Below, piece after piece: positions 53,015 through 62,304 of a DNA stretch of 64,000 nucleotides; the stretch's first letter is position 1, and every line of letters begins with the position of its first letter. Source of the DNA: Rubrivirga sp. SAORIC476. Its GTDB lineage: Bacteria; Bacteroidota; Rhodothermia; Rhodothermales; Rubricoccaceae. The stretch spans positions 62,001 to 126,000 of the forward strand of contig NZ_MVOI01000011.1 in the NCBI RefSeq assembly GCF_002283555.1, read 5' to 3'. The notes under the pieces are model-generated. The model was not told the origin of the DNA. It did not search any database and was given only the letters and a program-made list of their open reading frames with translations. Position numbers and translations under genes: made by a program.

Positions 53015-53828
53015 GGACGGTCGAGATCGAGTCGGTGAGGGAGCGAATGGCCGCGAGATGGTCGTGGGCCGTGAGGTCGAGTTGGAGCGGCGTCACCGAG
53101 ACGTAGCCGTCGCGGATGGCGGCCAGGTCGGTGTCGTCGCCCTCGTCGAGGTCGATGAACCGGCCGCCGAGCCAGTAGTAGGGCCGCTGCGTCGGGTCGA
53201 GACGCTCCTCGAACTCCTCCTCCCAGCGCGACCGTGCCTGCCGCGTGGTGCGCACCCCCGCGAGGTCGGCCAGCGGACGGTCGGGCACGTTGACGTTGAG
53301 CAACACGCCCGGCGGGAGGCCGTCGGCGAGGACGCGCTCGGCGAGCGACCGCGCGACGGCGCCGGCGGCCTCGAAGTCGGTCGGCACCCAGGCGTCGTGC
53401 GAGATGGCCAGCGACGGGATGCCGAGGATGGTCCCCTCGGTGGCCGCGCTCACCGTCCCGGAGTACATCACGTTGACGGCGGTGTTGGGGCCGTGGTTGA
53501 CGCCCGACACCACGAGGTCGGGCACGCGAGGCAGCAGCTTCTGGACGCCGATCTTGATGCAGTCGGCCGGGGTGCCCGTCACGGCGCGCGCCCAGACCGG
53601 GCCGCTCGGCCCGTCGAACACGACCGGGTGCACCCGCATCGGGTCCCGGATGGTGATCGAGTGGCCGACGGCGCTCTGCTCGGCGAACGGCGCCACCACG
53701 GCGACCGTCCCGAGGCCGTCCATGGCCGCCGCCAGCGCCGCGATGCCCGCCGCGTCGATGCCGTCGTCGTTGCAGACGAGGATCAGCGGGAGGTCGGCCG
53801 GGGCGTCGAGAGGGTCGGGACGGGTCAC
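53007..53828 (-). CDS. surE: 5'/3'-nucleotidase SurE
   Basis: 273 residues from a GTG at 53828, chosen because a CATCTTGC promoter-like box lies 23 nt upstream; an ATG at 53873 would place the box inside the gene and add 15 Pro/Ser-rich residues. The family motifs are clear: [13 protein letters not shown] near the start with the metal-binding Asp pair, VSGVNHGPN and GTVSAATEG. SurE is a metal-dependent nucleoside monophosphate phosphatase linked to stress and stationary phase. Confidence 0.9.
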   Translation of the reverse strand: MTRPDPLDAPADLPLILVCNDDGIDAAGIAALAAAMDGLGTVAVVAPFAEQSAVGHSITIRDPMRVHPVVFDGPSGPVWARAVTGTPADCIKIGVQKLLPRVPDLVVSGVNHGPNTAVNVMYSGTVSAATEGTILGIPSLAISHDAWVPTDFEAAGAVARSLAERVLADGLPPGVLLNVNVPDRPLADLAGVRTTRQARSRWEEEFEERLDPTQRPYYWLGGRFIDLDEGDDTDLAAIRDGYVSVTPLQLDLTAHDHLAAIRSLTDSISTVHG

Positions 53829-53851
53829 AGGCGAGGGTGGGGGTGAGGAGG

Positions 53852-53859
53852 GCAAGATG
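53852..53859 (-). promoter_or_regulatory. Promoter-like CATCTTGC upstream of surE
   Basis: It differs from the tRNA and adk box only in the first base and ends 23 nt before the GTG at 53828. If functional it excludes the upstream ATG as start. No -33 TTG at the right distance. Confidence 0.3.
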
Positions 53860-53930
53860 CGACCGCGCGGCACCGGGAGGAGCCGGAGTCACCGAGTTGC
53901 CCGGAACTTTCCGATCCGTTGAACCCGCAC

Positions 53931-54767
53931 TTAGTAGCTCTCCTCCTCGCCCGGGAACGCCCGCGCCCGCACGTCCGCGACGTAGCGCCCGACGGACTCG
54001 GTCACCGTCGTCCCGAGGTCGGCGTAGTGCCGGACGAAGCGCGGGTTGAAGTCTTTGGTCAGGCCCAGCAGGTCGTGCGTCACGAGCACCTGCCCGCTGC
54101 ACCCGACGCCTGCCCCGATCCCGATGGTCGGGATGTCGACGCTCGCCGTCAGGTCGGCGGCCAGCCCGGCGGGGATCTTCTCGAGGACGACGCCGAACAC
54201 GCCCGCCTCGGCCAGCTTGCGCAGGTCGGTGCGCGTCTGGTCCGCCTCGTCGGCGTCGCGGGCGCGCACCTTGTACGTCCCGAACTTGTAGATGCTCTGA
54301 GGGGTCAGGCCGAGGTGCCCCATGACCGGGATGCCGGCGCCCAGGATGCGGCGCACCGAACTGAGCACGCCCGCGCCGCCCTCCAGCTTGACGGCGTGTG
54401 CGCCGGTCTCCTTCATCACCCGGATCGCCGAGCGCAACGCCTCCCGACTCGACCCCTGGTAGGCCCCGAACGGCAGGTCCACGACCACGAGCGCACGCTG
54501 AACGCCGCGCACCACGCACTGGGCGTGGTAGATCATCTGGTCCAGCGTGATCGGCAGCGTCGTCTCGTGGCCTGCCATCACGTTCGACGCCGAGTCGCCG
54601 ACGAGGAGCACGTCGACCCCCGCCTCGTCGAGCAGGCGCGCCGAGGTGTAGTCGTACGCCGTCAGCATCGCGATGGGCGTCCCCTCGTCGCGCATCGCCT
54701 GGAGCGTCTGGGTGGTGACGCGCTTGACGTGGGCGGCGGTGGTCGGGCGGACGGTCTCGGTGCTCAT
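53931..54767 (-). CDS. panB: 3-methyl-2-oxobutanoate hydroxymethyltransferase
   Basis: 278 residues with the ketopantoate hydroxymethyltransferase signatures: [53 protein letters not shown] and GHLGLTPQS. It is the first step of pantothenate (coenzyme A) synthesis, moving a hydroxymethyl group from methylene-tetrahydrofolate. panC is not in the window. It lies between the SurE group and the Bam group, and seems to be a single unit. Confidence 0.96.
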   Translation of the reverse strand: MSTETVRPTTAAHVKRVTTQTLQAMRDEGTPIAMLTAYDYTSARLLDEAGVDVLLVGDSASNVMAGHETTLPITLDQMIYHAQCVVRGVQRALVVVDLPFGAYQGSSREALRSAIRVMKETGAHAVKLEGGAGVLSSVRRILGAGIPVMGHLGLTPQSIYKFGTYKVRARDADEADQTRTDLRKLAEAGVFGVVLEKIPAGLAADLTASVDIPTIGIGAGVGCSGQVLVTHDLLGLTKDFNPRFVRHYADLGTTVTESVGRYVADVRARAFPGEEESY

Positions 54768-54835
54768 GGGGATCGGGGACGGCCTCGAAGAATACGCTTG
54801 CCTCCGGGCGCTGCCGGTCGGCGCGCTCCGGCACG

Positions 54836-54868
54836 AAAAAGGGCGCCGCCCCTCACGAGGCGACGCCC
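54836..54868 (-). terminator. Rho-independent terminator of the uppS-bamA-ompH group
   Basis: On the minus strand an inverted repeat (54841-54850 with 54859-54868, one C-A mismatch) is followed by TTTTT (54836-54840). It lies about 20 bp beyond the stop of the last ompH gene and before panB. Confidence 0.7.
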
Positions 54869-54888
54869 ACTGGCGAACCGAGGCGGGA

Positions 54889-55494
54889 CTACTGGCCCGC
54901 GCCGGGCGCGACTGGGGCTCCCTGCTGCTGCTGCTGACCCAGCGGCGGCGTGTTCGGGTCGATGCCCAGACGCGTCATGATGGCCACCGTCAGGTCCTCG
55001 ATGCGGTCGCTGCGGTACAGGAAGACCGGCGCGTTGTTGGCGACGGTCGGCAGCACGAGGTCGTAGCTGCCCGCCTCGGCCTCAGCCTGGATGGCCTCGT
55101 CGATCTGGTTGAGGACCGGCTGCAGGAGGCGTGCCTCGGCGTAGCTGAGGTACTGGAGGCCCTGTACCTCCGCCTGCTCGATGTCATTCTGCAGCGCGAG
55201 CAGCTCCTGCTGGCGCTCCTGGCGCGCGGCGTCCGTCGCGAGCGGGCTCTGGTCGAACGTCTGGTACTCCTCCAGCTGCGTGTTGAACACGCCGCGGAGC
55301 GAGTCCTGCACGACGCGGACACGCTGGCTGACGGCCACCTGCTGCTGCTGGAGCTGCTGCTGGACGGTCGCGAACGCGGGCATGCGGATCACGATCTGGT
55401 CCGTGTCCACGAAGCCAACCTTCATCGGCTGGGCGAAGGCCGCCGGCACGAGCACGGCGACGAGGGCGACGAGGAGGAAGGGTCGAAGGGTCAT
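54889..55494 (-). CDS. OmpH/Skp-family periplasmic chaperone (second copy)
   Basis: 201 residues with signal peptide ([22 protein letters not shown]). The mature protein starts [15 protein letters not shown], the Skp opening, continues as long coiled-coil helices (Gln-rich [11 protein letters not shown]), and ends in a Gln/Pro/Gly-rich tail. Skp holds unfolded outer-membrane proteins for BamA. It lies 14 bp after the other ompH copy. Confidence 0.88.
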   Translation of the reverse strand: MTLRPFLLVALVAVLVPAAFAQPMKVGFVDTDQIVIRMPAFATVQQQLQQQQVAVSQRVRVVQDSLRGVFNTQLEEYQTFDQSPLATDAARQERQQELLALQNDIEQAEVQGLQYLSYAEARLLQPVLNQIDEAIQAEAEAGSYDLVLPTVANNAPVFLYRSDRIEDLTVAIMTRLGIDPNTPPLGQQQQQGAPVAPGAGQ

Positions 55495-55508
55495 GGTGAG
55501 TCTGCGAG

Positions 55509-56057
55509 TTAGCGGCTGGTGCCGGAAAGGCCGGCCGCCCCGAGGCCGATCCCGAGCTCCTCGAGGACGAGCTCGGTCAGGTTGTGGCGGGGCCGGGTGA
55601 AGAGGAAGAGGTAGTCGCCCGCGCGGTCGAACACAAAGTCGTACTCGCCGTCCGTGGCGACGACCTCGATGGCGGCGAGGAGCCGCTCCTGCGCAGGCCG
55701 GAGGCGCGTCTGCTGCTCGCGGAACAGCTCGCCCTGCGGGCCGAAGTAGCGATTGCGGAGCGCGTCGCGCTCGGTCCGCTTGGCCGCGATCAGCTCCTGC
55801 TGGGCCACGCGCTCCTCGTCGGTGTAGAGGATCTCGCGGGCGGCGTACTGGTCGGCCATCTCGTCCGCCTCGGTCGAGAGCGCGGTCACCTCGCTCTGCC
55901 ACTGCTGCGTCAGGCGCTCCAGCTCCTGCTGGGCAGTCTGAAACTCAGGCATCTGGGCGAGAATCACCGACGAGTCGACGAAGCCGAGCTTCTGCTGGGC
56001 GGCGGCGGCCGGGACGAGGACGGCGGCGACGAGGACGAGGGAGAGCAGGCGCATCAT
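55509..56057 (-). CDS. OmpH/Skp-family periplasmic chaperone (first copy)
   Basis: 182 residues with signal peptide (RLLSLVLVAAVLVPAAAAQ); starts at one of two adjacent ATGs (56057 or 56054). QKLGFVDSSVILAQMPEF is the family opening, then coiled-coil helices and the family's closing strand YDFVFDRAGDYLFLF. It follows bamA by 85 bp, the usual order in Bacteroidota. Confidence 0.9.
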   Translation of the reverse strand: MMRLLSLVLVAAVLVPAAAAQQKLGFVDSSVILAQMPEFQTAQQELERLTQQWQSEVTALSTEADEMADQYAAREILYTDEERVAQQELIAAKRTERDALRNRYFGPQGELFREQQTRLRPAQERLLAAIEVVATDGEYDFVFDRAGDYLFLFTRPRHNLTELVLEELGIGLGAAGLSGTSR

Positions 56058-56142
56058 GGAGATGGAGTCGGTGGAACCGGCGAAGGGTAGCCAGCGGACC
56101 GGACGCCACAAAGGCACTCCGGCCGCTACTGCCCCGAGGCGG

Positions 56143-58614
56143 TTACTGTCGCCCACCGAGCGAGAACTGGAAGCGCCAGTGCGGCTGGGCATCCTGGATG
56201 TCGCTGGCGGACGTGCTCAACGGCGTGAACTCGTCGATCTGATAGCCCATGTTGATGTCCACCAGACCCAGGATCGGGAGGAAGATCCGAGAGCCGACGC
56301 CCGCGGCCCGGTATAGCCGCGCCGGGTCGTAGTCCTCGAACCCGTTGTACGTGTTCGCCGCGTCGACGAAGAGGTAGGGCGCGAGCGACAGCTGTGGCGT
56401 CTGGAACAGCAGGATGCCCAGCTCGGCCTCGTACTTGTTCAGGATCCGTCCGCCGACCGACTGGCCGTTCAGGCGGGGGCCGATGGCCTCCAGCGGGTAG
56501 CCGCGCAGGAACACGAGGTCCCGCCCGAAGCCGCGCGAGATGCTGGACGTGCCGCTCGCCTCCAGCGGCGTGCCGCCGATCAGGTAGCGCTGGAATCGGA
56601 CGTCCTCACCGGTGAGCGAGCCGATGTAGCCGAAGCGGGTCCGCACGCTGGCCGTCAGGCGGCCGACCACCGGCGTGTAGAACGCCGAGTTCAGGTCCCA
56701 CTTGTGGTACTGGATGAAGTCGCCGATGGGCGGGGCGACCGTCAGCGACAGGCCGACCTGGGAGCCGCTCTGCGGGAAGGTCGGGTTGTCGAGCGCGTTG
56801 CGCGAGATCGACTGGGTGACGGTCAGCTCCTGGCTGAGGCCCTCGGGCAGCACCGGGCTGTTGAGCCCCTCCACGTCGTAGAGGCGGTAGCCGAGGTTGG
56901 TGCCCGTCGTAAAGAAGTCGTCGGGCCACTTGAGGCGCTGACGGTAGAAGATCTGCGCGGCGGCCGTCGAGTAGAGCCCCGTCGACAGGCTCGACGTGCT
57001 GAACTGCTGGCGGCGGTAGGACAGCGAGAAGCCGACCGGCGTCGCCCGACCGCGGAACCACGGCTCGGTGAACGAGAGCGAGTAGATCTGCGCCCGCGTG
57101 CCGTACGTCTGGACCTGGAGCGACAGCTGCTGCCCGTCGCCGGTCGGCATGCCGCCCTCGAAGCCGCGGACGAGGTTCTGGACCGAGAAGTTGGAGAACG
57201 TCACGCCCGCCGACAGGATCAGGCCGATGCTGCTGCCGCCGTAGCCGCCCGACAGCTCCAGCTGGTCCGACGAGGTCTCGGCGAGGTTGTAGACGAGGTC
57301 GACCGTCTTGGTCTCCTGGTTCACGTTCACCGCCGGCCCGGAGCCGAAGCTGGCCGGGTCGAAGTAGTTGAGCGTCGCCAGCTCGCGCACGCTCCGCTCG
57401 ATCGCCTGGCGGCTGAACGGCTGGCCCGGCACCGTCCGCAGCTCGCGGCGGATGACGTGCTCCTTGGTGCGCGTGTTGCCCGCGATGCGGATGTCGCCGA
57501 ACTCGTAGACCTCGCCCTCGGTGATCTCGAACGACAGGTCGAGCGAGTCGCCCGGCGCCTCGGTGATCTCCGGGGCGATGTAGAACTCGTAGTACCCGCG
57601 GTCCTGGTACAGGCTCGTGATGTCCGTGTGGTCGGCCGAGTAATACAGGTTCGTCTCGATGCGCGACCGATCGTAGGCGTCGCCAGGCGACAGCCCCAGG
57701 GCGAACTCCAGCTGGGCGTCGGTATAGATCGTGTTGCCCTCGAAGACGACGTTCCGGATGTGGTACTTGGGGCCCTCGTCCACCGTCACCTCGACCACGA
57801 GGTCCTCCTCGCCATCCTCGTTGACTTCCGTGAACACGGAGTCGCGGACAACACGGGCGCCGTAGTAGCCGCGATCGTTGTAGAACCGGACGAGGCTCGC
57901 GAGGTCCTCGTCGAAGCCCTCCTGGTCGAACGTCTCGCGCTTCCAGAAGCGCCACCAGCGGCGCTCGGGCGTGTTCTTGAGGCGCCTCCGGAGCGTGCTC
58001 TCCGAGAACACCTCGTTGCCCACGAACCGCACGTCGGTGACCGACTGGCGCTCGCCGCGCTCGACGACGTACGACACGACCACGCGGCCGTCGGGGTCCG
58101 TCGTCTGGCTGGAGGCCACCGTCGGCGTGCGGTAGCCCTGCTCGCGGAGGTAGCCCTCGATGGTCAGCGCGCCGCGCTCGATGTCCGACTGCCGCACCGC
58201 CCGGCCACGCAGCAGCGGGATCTGGGGCGTCAGGTCGTCCACACTCGACGAGCGGAGGCCCTCGATGGAGAACGACGCCAGGCGCGGCTGCTCGACCACG
58301 CGGATCGTCAGGAAGACGCCGTCACCGGCCACCTCGGTCGCCTCGATCTGGGCGTCGGAGTATCCGCCCCGCGAATACAGCAGGCGGACGGCCTCGCCGA
58401 ACGACGGGTCCCACGGGAGCACGACCCGCGTGCCCGGCCGGATGCCGCTGATGGACCGGACGAGCGCCTCGCTTTCCGTGTTGAGGGCGCCCTCCACGGT
58501 GACCGACAGGACCTCGTAGGTCGTGGCCTGCGGCGCGGGCGTCTGCGCGAGCGCAGGGGCGGCAGCGAGGAGGAGGACGGCGAGGGCGCGCAGGGGTGCG
58601 AGCGATCGGAGCAT
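56143..58614 (-). CDS. bamA: Outer-membrane protein assembly factor BamA
   Basis: 823 residues from the ATG at 58614, which begins a signal peptide (MLRSLAPLRALAVLLLAAAP). About five POTRA domains span residues 30-440 (for example DVRFVGNEVFSESTLRR, NVVFEGNTIYTDAQLE), then a 16-stranded barrel with LVFLRGYPLEAIG, close to the family's (V/L)RG(F/Y) motif, and a terminal aromatic-rich strand. BamA folds proteins such as PorV into the outer membrane. Upstream on the same strand is uppS. Confidence 0.96.
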   Translation of the reverse strand: MLRSLAPLRALAVLLLAAAPALAQTPAPQATTYEVLSVTVEGALNTESEALVRSISGIRPGTRVVLPWDPSFGEAVRLLYSRGGYSDAQIEATEVAGDGVFLTIRVVEQPRLASFSIEGLRSSSVDDLTPQIPLLRGRAVRQSDIERGALTIEGYLREQGYRTPTVASSQTTDPDGRVVVSYVVERGERQSVTDVRFVGNEVFSESTLRRRLKNTPERRWWRFWKRETFDQEGFDEDLASLVRFYNDRGYYGARVVRDSVFTEVNEDGEEDLVVEVTVDEGPKYHIRNVVFEGNTIYTDAQLEFALGLSPGDAYDRSRIETNLYYSADHTDITSLYQDRGYYEFYIAPEITEAPGDSLDLSFEITEGEVYEFGDIRIAGNTRTKEHVIRRELRTVPGQPFSRQAIERSVRELATLNYFDPASFGSGPAVNVNQETKTVDLVYNLAETSSDQLELSGGYGGSSIGLILSAGVTFSNFSVQNLVRGFEGGMPTGDGQQLSLQVQTYGTRAQIYSLSFTEPWFRGRATPVGFSLSYRRQQFSTSSLSTGLYSTAAAQIFYRQRLKWPDDFFTTGTNLGYRLYDVEGLNSPVLPEGLSQELTVTQSISRNALDNPTFPQSGSQVGLSLTVAPPIGDFIQYHKWDLNSAFYTPVVGRLTASVRTRFGYIGSLTGEDVRFQRYLIGGTPLEASGTSSISRGFGRDLVFLRGYPLEAIGPRLNGQSVGGRILNKYEAELGILLFQTPQLSLAPYLFVDAANTYNGFEDYDPARLYRAAGVGSRIFLPILGLVDINMGYQIDEFTPLSTSASDIQDAQPHWRFQFSLGGRQ

Positions 58615-58790
58615 GCGGAGCACAGCGGCGAGGCGGACCGGCAGAGCCGGATGGAGCGTCAGAGGGTACGGAGCCGACCCCGAGGGGCGGGCGCAGAGAC
58701 GGCGAAAACGAGAGGACTCACCGTGTGTCAGCCCGAACGGCACCCCGGATTGCTTATTGCAAGTCGGCGATGAGGGCGCGGGGTCTTCCC

Positions 58791-59591
58791 CTACGCGTCG
58801 GCGACACGTCCGAAGCGCCGGTCGCGGCCCTGGTAGCTCCGGATGGCGTCGTACAGCGCCTCACGGCGGAAGGCGGGCCAGTACTTCTCGGTGACGTACA
58901 GCTCGGTGTAGGCCACCTGCCAGAGCAGGAAATTGCTCAGCCGCATCTCCCCCGCCGTGCGGACCAGCAGGTCGGGGTCGGGCAGGCCGCGCGTCAGGAG
59001 GGCCTCCGAAACGCTCTCCTCGGTGATGTCGGCCGGGTCCAGCGTGCCCGCCCTGGCCGCCTCGGCGATGGCGCGGACCGCCTCGGTGATCTCCCACCGG
59101 GAGCCGTAGCTGAGCGCGAGGGTCAGCGTCATCCGCGTGTTGCCCGCCGTCAGGTCGAGCGCCTCCTTGAGTTCGCGCTGGCCCCGCGCCGGGAGCCGCC
59201 CGAGGTCGCCGATGGCGTGCAGGCGGATGCCGTTGCGGTGCAGCTTGTCCGCCTCCTTGCGGATCGTCCGCACCAGCAGTTCCATCAGCGCCGTCACCTC
59301 GGCCGCGGGTCGGTGCCAGTTCTCGGTCGAGAACGTGTAGAGCGTCAGGTGCTCGACGCCGATCTGCGCGCACGCCTCGGTGATGTCGCGCACCGACACG
59401 ACGCCCTCGCGGTGCCCGATCACGCGCGGCTTGCCCTTTTCGTTGGCCCAGCGCCCGTTGCCGTCCATGATGCACGCGATGTGCGCCGGGATCGGCCCGC
59501 GCGCCTTCAGGTCGGCCTGCGCCTGCAGGTCGGCCGCGCTCTGGTCGACGCCGGAGAGGCGCACGGGCGTATCGAGGGTCTTGGACGGCAT
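58791..59591 (-). CDS. uppS: Isoprenyl transferase (undecaprenyl diphosphate synthase)
   Basis: 266 residues with the cis-prenyltransferase signatures: CIMDGNGRWA (catalytic Asp), GHREGVVSVRDI, TLYTFSTENWHRP and the C-terminal DLLVRTAGEMRLSNFLLWQ and YTELY. It extends farnesyl diphosphate to the C55 carrier for peptidoglycan and O-antigen. It precedes bamA by 176 bp, a common neighbourhood. Confidence 0.96.
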   Translation of the reverse strand: MPSKTLDTPVRLSGVDQSAADLQAQADLKARGPIPAHIACIMDGNGRWANEKGKPRVIGHREGVVSVRDITEACAQIGVEHLTLYTFSTENWHRPAAEVTALMELLVRTIRKEADKLHRNGIRLHAIGDLGRLPARGQRELKEALDLTAGNTRMTLTLALSYGSRWEITEAVRAIAEAARAGTLDPADITEESVSEALLTRGLPDPDLLVRTAGEMRLSNFLLWQVAYTELYVTEKYWPAFRREALYDAIRSYQGRDRRFGRVADA

Positions 59592-59663
59592 GGCCCGAAG
59601 GTAGTCAGGTGACGGCGGGGCCTCGCGTGAGACCCTGCGAATCCTCGGCTCATCGCTCGCGGC

Positions 59664-60650
59664 TCACGGCGTCGCCCGCACCCACTCCAGCGAGCGCCGG
59701 ATGCCCTGCTCAAACGTCACCCGCGTTCGGAACCCCAGATCGGCCTTCGCGGGGGCGATGGGAAAGTCCTGGGGGCGACTCAGGAGCAGCACCGCGTGGC
59801 GCGTCAGCAAGGGCCGCTCCGGCCGACGCAGCAGCCGGTGCGCCTGCTCCATCGCCCACCCGGCGCCGAGCGCGACCGGCTCCGGCAACGACAAGCGCGG
59901 GGCGGGCACCCCGACCCCCTCAGCCAGCGCCTCCATGTAGGTCCGCCACGTCGTCGGCGCCTCGTCGCGGAGGGTGTAGGCCCTCCCCACCGCCGCCGGA
60001 CGCGTCGCCGCCTCGACGATGGCCTCCACGGCGTGGTCGATGTAGAGCAGCCCGGCAGGTGCCCGTCCTTGCCGGATGTGGACCATGTCCCCCGCCCGAA
60101 GCGCCTGGACGACGTCGCGTACCAGCGTCACCGACCCGGGGCCGTAGATCGAAGCAGGACGCACGATGGTCGTCGGCATGCCGCTCCGCCCCACGAACGC
60201 CTGCACCACGCGTTCGCCGAGCGCCTTCGAGCGCGGGTACGGAATGCGAGTCGCCTCGTCGGGCTCAGGCGCCTCGGGCACGACGCGGGGGTACCCGAAC
60301 ACGTCGGTGGAGCTGACGTGCAGGACGCGCTGCAGCGATGGGGTGCGCTCCGCCGCCCGCAGCAGGCGCTCCACGCCGGCCACGTTCGCCTCGAAGAACT
60401 CTTTCCAGGGCGCCCAGTCGGTCACCCGACCGGCGCAGTGGTACAGCACCTCGACGCCGTCCAGTGCCCGCGCCAGGCTCGCCTCGTCGCCCAGGTCCCC
60501 GGTCACGACCTCGACCTCTGCGTCACTGAGGCGGCGGAGGTCGCTCGTGGGCCGCGCCAGAACGCGTACGGTTGCGCCTCGCTCGACCAACCCGCGGGCC
60601 AGCGCCCCGCCGAGAAAGCCGCTGGCTCCGGTGACGAGGGCGTCGGGCAT
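59664..60650 (-). CDS. NAD-dependent epimerase/dehydratase (extended SDR)
   Basis: 328 residues from the ATG at 60650, which begins directly at the Rossmann motif (MPDALVTGASGFLGGALA). Ser/Thr in HVSSTDVFGYP and the YPRSK active-site Tyr/Lys are both present, and GLLYIDHAVEAI follows. The likely substrate class is a sugar nucleotide or hydroxysteroid-like compound; the sequence does not decide. Single gene with gaps on both sides. Confidence 0.88.
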   Translation of the reverse strand: MPDALVTGASGFLGGALARGLVERGATVRVLARPTSDLRRLSDAEVEVVTGDLGDEASLARALDGVEVLYHCAGRVTDWAPWKEFFEANVAGVERLLRAAERTPSLQRVLHVSSTDVFGYPRVVPEAPEPDEATRIPYPRSKALGERVVQAFVGRSGMPTTIVRPASIYGPGSVTLVRDVVQALRAGDMVHIRQGRAPAGLLYIDHAVEAIVEAATRPAAVGRAYTLRDEAPTTWRTYMEALAEGVGVPAPRLSLPEPVALGAGWAMEQAHRLLRRPERPLLTRHAVLLLSRPQDFPIAPAKADLGFRTRVTFEQGIRRSLEWVRATP

Positions 60651-60758
60651 GAGACTCCAGAGCGTTGCAAGCTGTTCATCTCGAACGACTTCGAGACGCG
60701 CGGACCCACAAGATGGAGCAAAACCACTGCCCCACACGCGCCGCGAAGGAACGGGCGC

Positions 60759-61310
60759 CTAGCGCACGACCACCGCCTCCCGTACGCGCCGCTCCCGGTC
60801 CTCCGGCCCGCCCGGCCCCACCGGCACCGGGAGCTGGCCGTCCGTGATGCGCCCCTGCACCGTCAGCGCGATCAGCACGCCGCCGTCCAGCGTCACCACG
60901 ACCTGCTTGCCCACGTTCGCCCCCGTCATCTCCGCGAACCGCTCCGCCGCCGCGTCCGTCAGCACCACCGCCAGCGTCGGCCCCATATAGGCGTCCTCGA
61001 TCCGCTCCACGGCCCGCACCGCATCGGCCCCGAGGCGGAGGGACTCGGTGCCGACCGTGACCACCAGCCCCTCCCCCGCCAGCACCACGTCCGTCGGCGG
61101 GGCGACGTCGGGCGACGGGGGCGGCGCAGGGTCCGGCCCGGGGGAGGCCGCCGGAGCTGCTGACCGTGGAGAGGACGCTGCGCGAGACATGGAGTCCTCC
61201 ACGGCCGCATCAGCTGCCGCAGGCGTCTGCGGAGGCGCCGACTCGGAGAACCGACACCCGGCGACCGCGCCGAGCACCACACAGAGCAGGAAAAGGCGAG
61301 TGGCTACCAT
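60759..61310 (-). CDS. Lipoprotein with a lone SecD P1-head domain
   Basis: 183 residues. A lipoprotein signal ends LGAVAGC (Cys19); a Pro/Ala-rich linker covers about 20-75. The rest resembles the SecD/SecDF P1 head: LAVVLTDAAAERFAEMTG, then GKQVVVTLDGGVLIA and GRITDGQLPV. In SecDF the head helps pull proteins across the membrane; here no transmembrane part is present. Its start overlaps the preceding gene by 7 bp. Function unknown. Confidence 0.75.
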   Translation of the reverse strand: MVATRLFLLCVVLGAVAGCRFSESAPPQTPAAADAAVEDSMSRAASSPRSAAPAASPGPDPAPPPSPDVAPPTDVVLAGEGLVVTVGTESLRLGADAVRAVERIEDAYMGPTLAVVLTDAAAERFAEMTGANVGKQVVVTLDGGVLIALTVQGRITDGQLPVPVGPGGPEDRERRVREAVVVR

Positions 61311-62299
61311 CCGTTTACCGGCACCAGGACCACCCACTCCCCATCGACCTGCTGGGTGCTCATCATCCACACATTCACGTACCCGTCCTCCTGCATCTCG
61401 TCGTCGAAGGGCTCCCGAAGACGCGTCACCACGTGGACGATCCCGCCCTCGGCCTGCACGGAGCCGATAGGGACGAGCGGCTCCTGCGCGAGGCGCGAAG
61501 CCCCGGCCGAGACGAACGACAGCGCGAGCACCTCGGCGTCCGTCAGGGCATCCACGCCGCCCTCGGGCAACTCCCGTTCGAGGACGTCGGCCACCGCAAT
61601 CCACTCCGACCTCGGGCCCACCCCCGGGGACACGCGCACCGAGTCGCCCCGAACGTCGAGCTCCGGACGAGTCTCCTCCAGGATGTCCCCGAGGACGGCC
61701 GGGTGCATCAAGCGGAGCATCGTCAGCCAGTCCGCCGCCGCGTTCGCCTCGGAGAACGAGACCACGGTGGCCTCGGGCGTGGACCGGTCCAGCCCCCGAC
61801 GCACCGCCGCGAACCGGGCGCTGCGACTGTCGGCCGCCCCCGTGGCCGCGCGGACCGTCGCCACCACCGACCGGGCCTCGTCCAGAGAAAACTGGCCGCT
61901 GATCTGGATCCGTCCATTCGGAATGCGCTCGTTGATCGTCGGCGCGAGCAGCACCCGACCATCCAGCACGATCGCCAGCGCGAGCCCGACCCGCTCTCCC
62001 GTCAGATCCGAGAACCGAGCGGCGGACGCCGGCGCCAGTTCCAGAGAGACCACCGGCATCTCGGAGTAGGGGTCGAAGTCGAGCCCGGCGCTCGCGACCG
62101 CGCCCTCCCCGAGCGGCATCAGCACGTCCCCGAGGTAGATCGTCTTCCCCTCGTAGTCCCGGCTCTCCATCCCGGTCGTGTCCTGCCTCACAAAGCCTGG
62201 AAACTCCGGGACGACCGCGTCCCGCAGGACGAGACGCGCCTCCTGCGCCCCGACGGGAACCGTCAGGAGGACGGACAGCAGTACCAGGACCGTGCGCAT
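61304..62299 (-). CDS. Exported SecD P1-head protein with C-terminal NTF2-like part
   Basis: 331 residues with signal peptide (MRTVLVLLSVLLTVPVGAQ). Residues about 25-165 match the SecD head closely: VVSLELAPASAARFSDLTG, LAIVLDGRVLLAPTI, QISGQFSLDEARSVV. The remaining about 160 residues form an alpha/beta part ending DGEWVVLVPVNG, as in NTF2/SnoaL-like domains; this is a weak resemblance. It starts 5 bp after carB and is coupled to the P1-head lipoprotein gene. Confidence 0.75.
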   Translation of the reverse strand: MRTVLVLLSVLLTVPVGAQEARLVLRDAVVPEFPGFVRQDTTGMESRDYEGKTIYLGDVLMPLGEGAVASAGLDFDPYSEMPVVSLELAPASAARFSDLTGERVGLALAIVLDGRVLLAPTINERIPNGRIQISGQFSLDEARSVVATVRAATGAADSRSARFAAVRRGLDRSTPEATVVSFSEANAAADWLTMLRLMHPAVLGDILEETRPELDVRGDSVRVSPGVGPRSEWIAVADVLERELPEGGVDALTDAEVLALSFVSAGASRLAQEPLVPIGSVQAEGGIVHVVTRLREPFDDEMQEDGYVNVWMMSTQQVDGEWVVLVPVNGW

Positions 62300-62304
62300 C
62301 GGGG

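Noticed and set aside
62300-62304. Frameshift splitting an MGS domain from carB
   Set aside because: The downstream gene begins with a clear signal peptide and matches the SecD head, not the MGS domain.
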